Assembly (NCBI RefSeq): GCF_040649515.1
Contig: NZ_JBEZFP010000231.1
Location: 1 to 7,768, forward strand
Source: Yinghuangia elevatio
Lineage (GTDB): Bacteria > Actinomycetota > Actinomycetes > Streptomycetales > Streptomycetaceae
DNA: 7,768 nucleotides
Reading direction: 5' to 3'
In this document: one piece after another, positions 1-5,937 of the stretch
Layout of the letters: each line of letters begins with the position of its first letter
Numbering within the stretch: position 1 is the first letter of the stretch
Translations under genes and position numbers: made by a program
The notes under the pieces: model-generated
What the model saw: only the letters and a program-made list of their open reading frames with translations
The model's database searches: none
Told to the model about the DNA's origin: nothing

Positions 1-563
1 ACAGGCGTGCCGGTGCAGGCGTGCGACAGGTTGAACCACTTCACCTCGCCGCCCTTGACCTCGGCGACGGCCAACACCGCGGCGGGCACCGCGAGGACGG
101 CAGTGAAGCGCGCGGCTATGGAGCGGAAAGACACGAGAGGAACCTCTGGTGGGGACGGGTGGCGGCCCGTACTGGTGAGGTCTCGGTCCGGGACGCAGGA
201 GGCCGTGCCGACGCGGGCGCGCTGCGCGCGGGCGGCCGACAGGTTTGCGGCTCGGAACGTCCGCCGCGTGCAGCCTGCGGTCACGCATGCAAAGCGGCGG
301 ACCCTCACACGAAGAACGACAGGACGCCCAGCCGTTGGAGTGTCAGCGGGAAACCGCAGGTAGGAACCGTGAACCCGCCCCGACCATCCGCCGCAACCCG
401 GACAGCAGGCACCCGTCGCCGTGCTGCGGACCTCGGCCCGTACGCCATCGGCGGCCGTCTCCACCGCGGTCACGGCCACGTCCTCGATCGCGGGCAACAG
501 CAGATCCCTCACCGAAGCCAGAACGTCGTCCACGACCCCACAGTGTTGACGCCCGCCAGCCAT
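1..563 (-). CDS. ISL3-family transposase, N-terminal part, runs off left edge (probably a decayed remnant)
   Basis: Reading the minus strand from an ATG at 563 (alternative in-frame GTG at 533), the frame stays open to the window edge, so no stop is seen. The N-terminus has the shape of ISL3-family transposases: a short helix (LLLPAIEDVAV), a beta-rich stretch (VRAEVRSTATG), then the family's zinc-binding segment, CCPGCGGWSGRVHGSY, followed about 35 residues later by a second cysteine pair in FACVTAGCTRRTF. These cysteines belong to the DNA-binding zinc domain that precedes the DDE catalytic domain. After RRTF the sequence no longer resembles the helix-turn-helix expected next, so the element may be decayed or rearranged from about position 255 downward. 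Neither possible start has a good ribosome binding site. The zinc-domain identification is fairly secure; whether the gene is intact cannot be judged from this window. Confidence 0.7.
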   Translation of the reverse strand, partial: MAGGRQHCGVVDDVLASVRDLLLPAIEDVAVTAVETAADGVRAEVRSTATGACCPGCGGWSGRVHGSYLRFPADTPTAGRPVVLRVRVRRFACVTAGCTRRTFRAANLSAARAQRARVGTASCVPDRDLTSTGRHPSPPEVPLVSFRSIAARFTAVLAVPAAVLAVAEVKGGEVKWFNLSHACTGTP

Positions 564-603
564 CAGGAGTGATTCTCGGGCAACTGCAGAGGAACCACGC
601 CGG

Positions 604-738
604 TTCAAACAGTCACTCAGCGTGCACGCATCACAGAACTTGAGCCAGAACCACTTCACGTGAACAAAGCCATACCGTCCCTCACCGTCCACGACGCCCA
701 CCGCGCCAACGGCCGTTCGGATTCAGTACCTGTTTGAA
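604..738. repeat. Distant inverted repeat, 9 bp arms
   Basis: TTCAAACAG at 604-612 is matched by its exact reverse complement CTGTTTGAA at 730-738. Allowing one unpaired base, the similarity extends outward (CGG before the left arm, TCCG after the right arm). The arms bracket about 117 bp of comparatively AT-rich non-coding DNA. This could be the scar of a small non-autonomous insertion, part of an IS end, or chance. Confidence 0.3.
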
Positions 739-742
739 TCCG
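718..742. promoter_or_regulatory. 8-bp perfect dyad, possible operator or hairpin
   Basis: CGGATTCA (718-725) and TGAATCCG (735-742) form perfect inverted arms around a 9-base spacer. The dyad lies about 115 bp upstream of the GTG start at 858. It could be a repressor site for the peptide/glycosyltransferase unit, a hairpin, or the tip of an IS terminal repeat. It shares its right arm with the longer-range repeat at 604-738. Function is not shown by the sequence. Confidence 0.3.
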
Positions 743-857
743 CAGGTTGATCGGAAGACGCTGTCGGGCGGGGTCACGCGGTTGCAGTAGTGCAGGTGTG
801 GCGCGGTGGTGTGATGAGCATCAGGACGGTCCGACGTGTCTTTCGTGGGAGGTTTTG

Positions 858-1019
858 GTGCCGTACGGGTCTGTGTCCGCGCCTGGGGGTGTGCTGGCCG
901 CGACGGGGCTGGCGACGGGGCAGGTGTGGCTGGTCGTCGTCAGTTTGCTGCTGGTCTTGGCTGGGGTGCTGCTCGTCCGGTTGTCGTTCCGCCGCGGCCG
1001 CGACCCGTTCGCCCGGTGA
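858..1019 (+). CDS. Small single-pass membrane peptide (53 aa) with sorting-signal-like architecture
   Basis: I place the start at GTG 858 because a GGGAGG ribosome binding site sits at 847-852 with a 5-base spacer; an in-frame ATG at 747 has no such site. The 53-residue product has a short Gly/Ala/Ser-rich head, a LAATG motif at residues 13-17, a hydrophobic helix at about 22-41 (VWLVVVSLLLVLAGVLLV), and a basic tail with RRGR at 45-48. LAxTG plus hydrophobic segment plus basic tail is the layout of a class E sortase signal, but there is no N-terminal signal peptide and only 12 residues precede the motif, so a plain membrane peptide is the safer reading. Its TGA overlaps the GTG of the following glycosyltransferase (GTGA), indicating translational coupling. 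I do not recognise a named family. Confidence 0.7.
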   Translation: MPYGSVSAPGGVLAATGLATGQVWLVVVSLLLVLAGVLLVRLSFRRGRDPFAR

Positions 1020-2080
1020 CCGCGCCGGCCTTCCCTTCCGATGTCGAGGTCGGCCTGCCGACCCCGCGGGCGCGCGATGCCGTGCTCGCGGGGCCGGTTC
1101 AGGGCCGGTGGCCGGGTGTCGGGGTGCTGCCGCGGGCGTGGCACGGCTCGTCGTGGCGGCTCGTGCTGCTGGGTGTGGTGCCGTTCGCGGCGTTCGCCGC
1201 CTGGGGCCTGGCGCATGCGGTCGCGGTACTGGACGGCTTCGGGCACGGCGAGATGTCGGGTGTGCTGGCGGTGCCATGGCTGGTGTCGTTCTTCCTGTTG
1301 TGGTGGGTCCCGGTGTCCTGGCTGGAACGCCCGCGCAAACCGGCGTCCGCCGCCGAACGGGCGGTGGTCGACGCGCTGACCGTCACCGTCCAGGTGCCCG
1401 TCTACAACGAGGACCCGGGCGCACTGCGCGCCTGCCTGCACTCCGTCCTGGTGCAGTCCCGGCGCGTGACCCGGGTACGGGTGGTCGACGACGGCTCGGC
1501 GCATCCGGACGGCACGCCGCTGGACTACACCGACGTCCGTGCCGAGTTGTTCGAACGCGCCGCAGCCGTCGGTGTCGAGGCCACCTGGGACCGCACCGCG
1601 AACCGCGGCAAGCGGCACGCCCAGATGCACGTCCTCGCCGACGACGACGCCGACGTCTTCGTCACCCTCGACAGCGACTCCGTCCTGGACGCCGACGCTG
1701 TCGCCGAGGGCCTCAAGCCGTTCGCCGACCCGGGTGTGCAGTCGGTCGCGGGGCAGGTGATCGTCCTCAACCACGACGCCAACGCCCTCACCCGCCTGAT
1801 CAACCTGCTGTACCTGCCGTTCACCCGCGGCCTGCGCAGCGCCCAGTCGGTCCTGCGCCGGGTCACCATCAACTCCGGAACCCTCGCGTTCTACCGCGCC
1901 GACGTCGTCCGAGGCGCCGCCGGCGCGTACGAGAACGAGCAGTTCCGCGGCCGCCCGATGCAGATGAACGACGACTCCATGCTCACCTTCTACGCCCTGC
2001 TCGCCGGCGACACCGTGCACCAGCCCTCCTCGCTGGTCTTCACCCTCGCACCCGAGCAGTTCTCCCACTACTGCTGGTGA
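1016..2080 (+). pseudogene. Family 2 glycosyltransferase (hyaluronan/cellulose synthase-like), C-terminally truncated
   Basis: A membrane GT2 synthase that would transfer sugar from a UDP- or GDP-sugar to a growing polysaccharide. I start it at GTG 1016, which overlaps the upstream TGA and gives 354 aa; no in-frame ATG occurs until residue 80. Two hydrophobic segments (about 48-70 and 85-103) precede the GT-A domain. Visible motifs are VPVYNE (127-132), VDDGS (157-161), NRGKR (196-200), the DxD-type DSD (219-221), NSGTLAFYR (286-294) and the acidic MNDDSMLTF (317-325). In the family, the sequence after a stretch like FTLAPEQFSHY continues into the Q/RxxRW motif and several channel-forming membrane helices. 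Here it ends at residue 354 with CW and a TGA, so the RW motif and the whole C-terminal membrane half are missing. That strongly suggests a deletion or frameshift; the product is probably inactive unless the missing part is supplied elsewhere. Confidence 0.85.
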
Positions 2081-2348
2081 CTGCCCCCGACGACGTCGAG
2101 ACGCTGGCCGTCTTGCGGCAACGGACTCGGAGGAACGCACGTACGACCCGCTGCTGCCTCCGGGGCTGTTGGAGGACCCCCTGCTGGCCGGAGGCGTGCG
2201 GCGCTCCGGGTCGCGGGCATCAGGATCCGGTCGTCGTCCCGGAGAGCCGCGGGGTGCTATTGGACGTCGTCACTATGTCACCCCCAGCAACGCGGCTGCC
2301 CGGACTCCCCCCGCGCAGCCGACCTTGTGGAAGCCCCCTCCGTGGTAG
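2066..2348 (+). other. Coding-like remnant downstream of the glycosyltransferase, split over two frames
   Basis: Immediately after the truncation point, frame 2074 onward reads LVTAPDDVETLAVLR with almost every third base G or C. From about 2115 the frame one base earlier continues the coding character with ATDSEERTYDPLLPPGLLED and runs to a TAG at 2346-2348. The acidic and proline-rich content and the third-position bias look like a real protein C-terminus carrying a frameshift near 2113-2124. It could be the tail of another gene joined to the glycosyltransferase by deletion. I do not recognise the family. Beyond about 2210 the coding signal weakens, and nothing else is seen up to 2478. Confidence 0.35.
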
Positions 2349-2478
2349 GCCCCCGGCGGAAATGTCAGGTCGGCTGACCGGCGCACTGTGGGAGCGGGCG
2401 GTGTCCGGATGCTCGGCGTGTGTCATCTCGCCTCGCAGCTGATCTCCGGTCTGTGAGGCGCTCCCGCCCCCCAGCAGG

Positions 2479-2499
2479 CCGTGCCGGGGCCACGCACGG
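2479..2499 (-). terminator. Hairpin just beyond the oxidoreductase stop, candidate terminator
   Basis: CCGTGC (2479-2484) and GCACGG (2494-2499) form a 6-bp GC-rich stem with a 9-base loop. It lies 14 bases beyond the stop codon of the minus-strand oxidoreductase. There is no clear T-run, which is common for actinomycete terminators. The position in a convergent gap supports a terminator role, but the stem is short. Confidence 0.35.
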
Positions 2500-2513
2500 T
2501 GCTCGGGGACGGA

Positions 2514-3893
2514 TCAGGCTTGATCCAGCAGGAGTTCGCGGGCCGCTCGGGTGCCGGATGCCAGGGCTCCTTGCACGGACCCGGTGGTGCGGTGGTCGCC
2601 GCAGACGTAGCGTCCGGGGGCAACGCGAGAGGTCCGCGAGAGCCTGTGGGGTGCCGTCATCGCGGGGAGCGCGTCGTCGACGGTGGTTGTGGCAACGAGG
2701 TCCCAGCCGGAGGTGTCGACGTCGTAGGCCTCGGCCAGGGCTGTGCGGATCAGGGCCTCGCGTCCGGGAACGTCGGTGCCGAGGATCGAGGTCTGGACGA
2801 GGTGCGTCCCGGCGGGGGCGTAGGTGGGCGCGACTTCGGTCAGGACACAGGTGTTCAGGAATCGCATGCGCGTGTCCGTCATCAGCGTCGGTTCGGCCAA
2901 CGGTGATCTCTCGGTGGCATGTTGGTACGTGGTCACGGTCCGGTACGCCGGCAGCTTCTCCGCCGGTAGAAGGTGTCGTACGGCCGCAGGGCCCGTGGCG
3001 ACCACGACCGCGGCAGCGGCCAGTTCCCCGCCGTCGGCCAACAGCACGCCGACGTCCGTGAGTTCCGCGACGGGTGTGTGGACGTTCACGGTTCCGGGCG
3101 GGAGCGATGCGGCGAGTTGCCGGGGGACCGCACCGATCCCCTCGGCCGGCAGGCACAGGGTTCCGCGGACCATGCTTCGCCAGACGAGCCGGAATACCGC
3201 CGACGATGTGGCCAGCTCGTCCTCCAGGAAGACGCCGGCGAGGAAAGGCCGGAAGAACCGCGCGACGAACTCGTCGGTGAAGCCCCAAGAACTGAGCGTC
3301 GCACCGGTGTCGCGGTCCGGCCGACGCGCCGACGCGGCTTTGAGCACCCGCGGCGGTGTCAGCGCACACCATCCGGACAAGGCGGCCAGCGCAGCCGCGT
3401 CCCGCAGTCCGACGTCACCCGCGCGCAATCCGTCGACCGCGTCGCGCCGGCTGCGCGAGGGATCGACGATGCGCGACCTGCCGTGGTTGTCCCGCCCAGC
3501 GTGCCCGCCGTGCACGAGCACCGCAGGAGAGAAGGGCCGCAGCTTGAGGGCTCTGATGTCGAAGCGTCGTTTGACCTGCGGATACGACGTGTTGAAGACC
3601 TGGAATCCGCGGTCCACCACGAACCCGTCGCGGTGGTCGGACCGCATCCGCCCGCCGACGTCGTCGGACGCTTCCAGCACGCGCACGCGTCGGCCGGCCG
3701 CGGCCAGGTCGGCGGCGCAGGCCAGGCCGGCGAGGCCGCCCCCCACCACGATGACGTCCAGAGCTGCGCCTGACCCCGAGCCGGATCCCGGCGTCCGACT
3801 CCGGTGTTGCGGCCTTGTCCCTGCTTCCGTGCCGGCGTCGCCTTGTGTGTCACCCGCCGGGTCGATCCCGGCGTTGTCGTTCGCGTGTGTCAT
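2514..3893 (-). CDS. FAD-dependent oxidoreductase, amine oxidase / phytoene desaturase-like fold
   Basis: A 459-aa flavoprotein. After an unusual 45-residue polar Gly/Ser/Asp-rich leader comes a strand-turn-helix dinucleotide-binding motif, VIVVGGGLAGLACA (GGGLAG at 51-56), ending in the acidic LEA (73-75) that contacts the FAD ribose. The GGRMRS signature follows at 80-85. A second FAD contact is expected near VVVATGPAA (296-304), and the C-terminal motif RYVCGDHRTTGSVQGAL (428-443) is the usual flavin-closing segment with the GD pair. This layout matches the amino-oxidase/protoporphyrinogen-oxidase/phytoene-desaturase superfamily; the substrate cannot be read from sequence. The ATG at 3893 overlaps the stop of the upstream photolyase-like gene in ATGA, which supports this start and translational coupling. 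Comparable flavoproteins sit beside photolyase-like genes in other bacterial light-stress loci, so a photo-oxidative stress role is plausible inference. The gene appears intact. Confidence 0.88.
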   Translation of the reverse strand: MTHANDNAGIDPAGDTQGDAGTEAGTRPQHRSRTPGSGSGSGAALDVIVVGGGLAGLACAADLAAAGRRVRVLEASDDVGGRMRSDHRDGFVVDRGFQVFNTSYPQVKRRFDIRALKLRPFSPAVLVHGGHAGRDNHGRSRIVDPSRSRRDAVDGLRAGDVGLRDAAALAALSGWCALTPPRVLKAASARRPDRDTGATLSSWGFTDEFVARFFRPFLAGVFLEDELATSSAVFRLVWRSMVRGTLCLPAEGIGAVPRQLAASLPPGTVNVHTPVAELTDVGVLLADGGELAAAAVVVATGPAAVRHLLPAEKLPAYRTVTTYQHATERSPLAEPTLMTDTRMRFLNTCVLTEVAPTYAPAGTHLVQTSILGTDVPGREALIRTALAEAYDVDTSGWDLVATTTVDDALPAMTAPHRLSRTSRVAPGRYVCGDHRTTGSVQGALASGTRAARELLLDQA

Positions 3894-5386
3894 ACGTCCG
3901 CGTGCCCCCATTGGTCCAGGACCTGCTCGAGGTCCGTCAGCCGGTCGAGCCCCTGGACCGCGCGGACCATGCGCGGGTTGCGCACGAGGAGTTCGCGGTG
4001 CCGGTGCAGGAACGCCCAATATCCGCCGGTGAACGGGCATGCGTGCGGTCCTGCGCGTTCCGTCGGCCGGTAGGCGCAGGGCCCGCACAGGTCGCTCATG
4101 CGGTGCACGTACGCGCCGCCGGAGGTGTAAGGCTTCGTCGTCATGCGGCCACCGTCGGCGTACTGGGACATCCCGACCACGTTGGGGATCATCACCCAGT
4201 CGTAGCCGTCGACGAACAGCCGGTGGAACCAATCGGTGACGGCCGCGGGGTCCCAGCCGCGCTGAAGCGCGTTGCTGCCCAGGACCATCAGGCGTGGGAT
4301 GTGATGGGTCCACCCCGTGTCGCGGACCTGGCCCAGGACCGTCCTCAGGCAGTTCGCCTCGACGGCATCGGCGTCCGCTTCCATGAACCATTGCGGCAGC
4401 GGCGCGGTGTGCCCGAGCACGTTGCTTGCGCGGTAACGCTCACCGAAGTGCCAGTACAGCTGCCACACGTACTCGCGCCAGCCCGCGATCTGCCGGATGA
4501 AGCCCTCGACGCTGTTCAACGGTGCGGCGCCCTGGCGCCACGCGGCTTCGGCGGCCTCGACGCACTCGGCTGGATCGAGGAGTCCGAGATTCAGCGGAGC
4601 CGACAACAGGCTGTGGCTCATGACAGGGTCGGCCGACAGCATGGCGTCCTCATAGGTGCCGAACATCGGCAATCGGACGGCGACGAAGCGTTTCAGTGCC
4701 GCGCGGGCCTCACGGCGTGACGCGGGGAACAGTCGCGGTCCGTCGCGTCCTACAAAGGCCACGTCTCCGGCGCGCTCCCACGCGTCCAGATCGTGTCGCA
4801 CCTCCTCGTCGACGGCGTCCTCGCGAGGGCGGTACGGGGGAGGAACATCCAACTCGCGCACGCCGCGTGGCGGGGAGGCGCGGTTGTCGTGGTCGAAGTT
4901 CCACCGACCGCCTGCCGGTTCCGGTCCGTCCATCAGCAGCGCATGCTCGCGCCGCACCCAGCGATAGAAGTCCTCCTGGCGCAACTGCCGTTCGCCGCGG
5001 TCGCCGACCCAACCACGGAAAGCGTCGCCGGCGACCAGGAAGCCCCGTGCCGGCAGCACCGTGACCTGGTCGAGCGACCGTACGAACCGCATCGCGGCAT
5101 GCGAAGTGGGATGGTGCACCGTCACCTTGGCCTTGCCGACGGCCCTGTCGAGCCCGTCGCGGTAGGTGTCCGCGCGGACGTACGTCACACGATCCCCGAG
5201 TTCCGCCGCACGCCGCCGCATCGCGGACAGGATCAGGTGGGCCTTGGCCCGGTGGAACGTGCGGCGCCGGAACACGGAGCGGGCCTCGATCATCACCACC
5301 GGCGCGTCCTTGTGAGGGCCGCCGTCCCCGGGCGCGACGAAGTGGGGACCCAGCTGATCGCCGAACAACCAGTGCGCGTTGGCCAT
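3890..5386 (-). CDS. Iron-sulfur bacterial cryptochrome / (6-4) photolyase-related protein (FeS-BCP, PhrB/CryB type)
   Basis: A 498-aa flavoprotein of the FeS-BCP branch, whose characterised members (Agrobacterium PhrB, Rhodobacter CryB) bind FAD, a lumazine antenna and a [4Fe-4S] cluster, and repair (6-4) photoproducts or act in light signalling. I start at ATG 5386 because family proteins begin this way (WLFGDQLGPHF, residues 6-16), although the frame is open further upstream; GGGA lies just ahead of it. The N-terminal part (about 1-130) is the antenna-binding Rossmann-like domain. The helical FAD domain follows, with GWREYVWQLYW at 302-312, NCLRTVLGQVRDTGWTHHIPRLM at 345-367, and DWVMIPNVVGMSQYADGG at 396-413. 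The four cluster cysteines are C346, C434, C437 and C450 (CGPC...HACPF), with the same spacing I recall for PhrB. It is the first gene of a two-gene operon, overlapping the oxidoreductase start by ATGA. Confidence 0.93.
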   Translation of the reverse strand: MANAHWLFGDQLGPHFVAPGDGGPHKDAPVVMIEARSVFRRRTFHRAKAHLILSAMRRRAAELGDRVTYVRADTYRDGLDRAVGKAKVTVHHPTSHAAMRFVRSLDQVTVLPARGFLVAGDAFRGWVGDRGERQLRQEDFYRWVRREHALLMDGPEPAGGRWNFDHDNRASPPRGVRELDVPPPYRPREDAVDEEVRHDLDAWERAGDVAFVGRDGPRLFPASRREARAALKRFVAVRLPMFGTYEDAMLSADPVMSHSLLSAPLNLGLLDPAECVEAAEAAWRQGAAPLNSVEGFIRQIAGWREYVWQLYWHFGERYRASNVLGHTAPLPQWFMEADADAVEANCLRTVLGQVRDTGWTHHIPRLMVLGSNALQRGWDPAAVTDWFHRLFVDGYDWVMIPNVVGMSQYADGGRMTTKPYTSGGAYVHRMSDLCGPCAYRPTERAGPHACPFTGGYWAFLHRHRELLVRNPRMVRAVQGLDRLTDLEQVLDQWGHADV

Positions 5387-5710
5387 GACGTCCCAACATT
5401 GGCCCGCGATGGCCACAGGTGGCCGCCACAACACTCGAGAACCTCGAAACCCGCCCAAACGGAGTAACGATCCGTCCCCCAAGTGGCGACTGATCAGACC
5501 CAAGACCGCGAGTGAGCCTACTCCGCTTTGACGGACAGAGTGCCCGCGGATGCCGGCCACTTCGCCCACGGCCGCACGCACGGCTCGCCTTCGGTACCTG
5601 CCTTGTCAAGCAACCGCCGTGCCCGTGGGCACAGGGTCGCGGCCGTGCTGTCGGCTGCTGATGATTCCAAGGTGGCCCCGAGGCGGTCGCGTCGACCCTG
5701 GTCACCTTGA
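5387..5710. other. Upstream region of the photolyase-like gene
   Basis: I see no convincing gene here. This stretch must hold the promoter of the photolyase/oxidoreductase operon. It contains several short dyads: 5411-5424, 5459-5475, 5619-5632 (GTGCCC/GGGCAC around GT), and a 7-bp pair CAAGGTG 5668-5674 with CACCTTG 5703-5709, the latter abutting the ISL3 remnant that begins near 5711. Small open frames on both strands in 5518-5742 match nothing I recognise and lack supporting ribosome binding sites. Confidence 0.5.
5411..5424. promoter_or_regulatory. Perfect-arm dyad near the photolyase start, possible operator
   Basis: GGCCAC (5411-5416) and GTGGCC (5419-5424) are perfect inverted 6-base arms around a 2-base centre. 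The site lies 25-38 bases upstream of the ATG at 5386, where a repressor or activator of the operon could bind. A second weaker dyad, ACGGA/TCCGT, lies at 5459-5475. Regulator identity cannot be read from the sequence; light-responsive MerR-type control is only one guess. Confidence 0.3.
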
Positions 5711-5937
5711 GGGGGACTGTAAAAGTAGCGACTCTGCCTCACTTTCGGTGGTGAGAGGGGGTGAGTAGGTGATCATGTCGGGGTTTTGAACGCGAACGAG
5801 CTTGTGGGTGCGGTGTTTTCGGGGCTTGCACCGCTGGTGGTCGAGGGGGTCGCGGGCGAGGGCGAGGTCATCCGGGTGCGGGCCCGGACGCCTGGCGGTC
5901 CGGCGGTAGTCCGGATTGCGGTGGTCGCACTGGTCGC
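5711..5937 (+). pseudogene. ISL3-family transposase remnant (N-terminus only, frameshifted)
   Basis: From TTG 5786 or GTG 5804, the plus strand encodes LVGAVFSGLAPLVVEGVAGEGEVIRVRARTPGGPAV in about 41 codons, which is the typical N-terminus of a Streptomyces ISL3 transposase. It should continue into a zinc-binding CPxCG motif. Here one base is missing at about 5907, and the motif (PDCGGRTGR, bases 5911-5937) is in the next frame with its first Cys codon changed to AGT. The fragment then stops at about 5937, where IS256-type sequence in the opposite orientation begins. The stretch GGGGGACTGTAAAAGTAGCG at 5711-5730 lies upstream and may be the element's left terminal repeat, but that is a guess from position. 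This is a different ISL3 element from the one at 1-563. Confidence 0.65.

Larger units (their letters stand above)
564..857. other. Intergenic region between divergent ISL3 remnant and peptide/glycosyltransferase unit
   Basis: I see no convincing gene in this stretch. It is less GC-rich than its surroundings between about 600 and 750, and it separates the divergent ISL3 frame from the plus-strand unit starting at 858, so promoters for both would lie here. The terminal inverted repeat of the ISL3 element should also lie here, but I could not define it. It holds two inverted repeats listed separately (604-738 and 718-742). No clear -10/-35 pair could be assigned. Confidence 0.5.

Noticed and set aside
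1..60. VKWFN in the left-edge translation resembles the cold-shock protein signature
   Set aside because: The rest of the RNP motif is absent and it follows a hydrophobic signal-like segment; chance similarity.
836..1015. Upstream GTG start at 836 for the glycosyltransferase (414 aa)
   Set aside because: It would run out of frame through the small membrane peptide and gives a Gly/Arg/Ala-rich N-terminus; GTG 1016 overlaps the upstream stop.
790..2442. Long plus-strand frame of 550 codons overlapping the glycosyltransferase, and a 439-codon minus-strand frame at 821-2140
   Set aside because: Both are dominated by Arg, Gly, Cys, Pro or His and show no domain motifs; they are shadows of the GT2 gene in GC-rich DNA.
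2824..4032. 402-codon plus-strand frame opposite the oxidoreductase
   Set aside because: Ser/Arg/Pro-rich translation with no motif; it is antisense to a gene with a complete FAD-binding fold.
3894..4391. Extended start for the oxidoreductase frame at 4391 (625 aa)
   Set aside because: The extension is an Arg/Pro-rich out-of-frame reading of the photolyase-like gene; the ATG at 3893 with ATGA overlap is the natural start.
5387..5581. Longer photolyase-like protein starting at 5581 (563 aa)
   Set aside because: Family members begin directly at the WLFGDQLGP segment; the extra 65 residues have no family counterpart.
5702..5936. C-terminal part of the 163-codon minus-strand frame as genuine transposase sequence
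   Set aside because: It reads ISL3 DNA on the wrong strand; IS256 similarity ends at GAEGATY near 5937.
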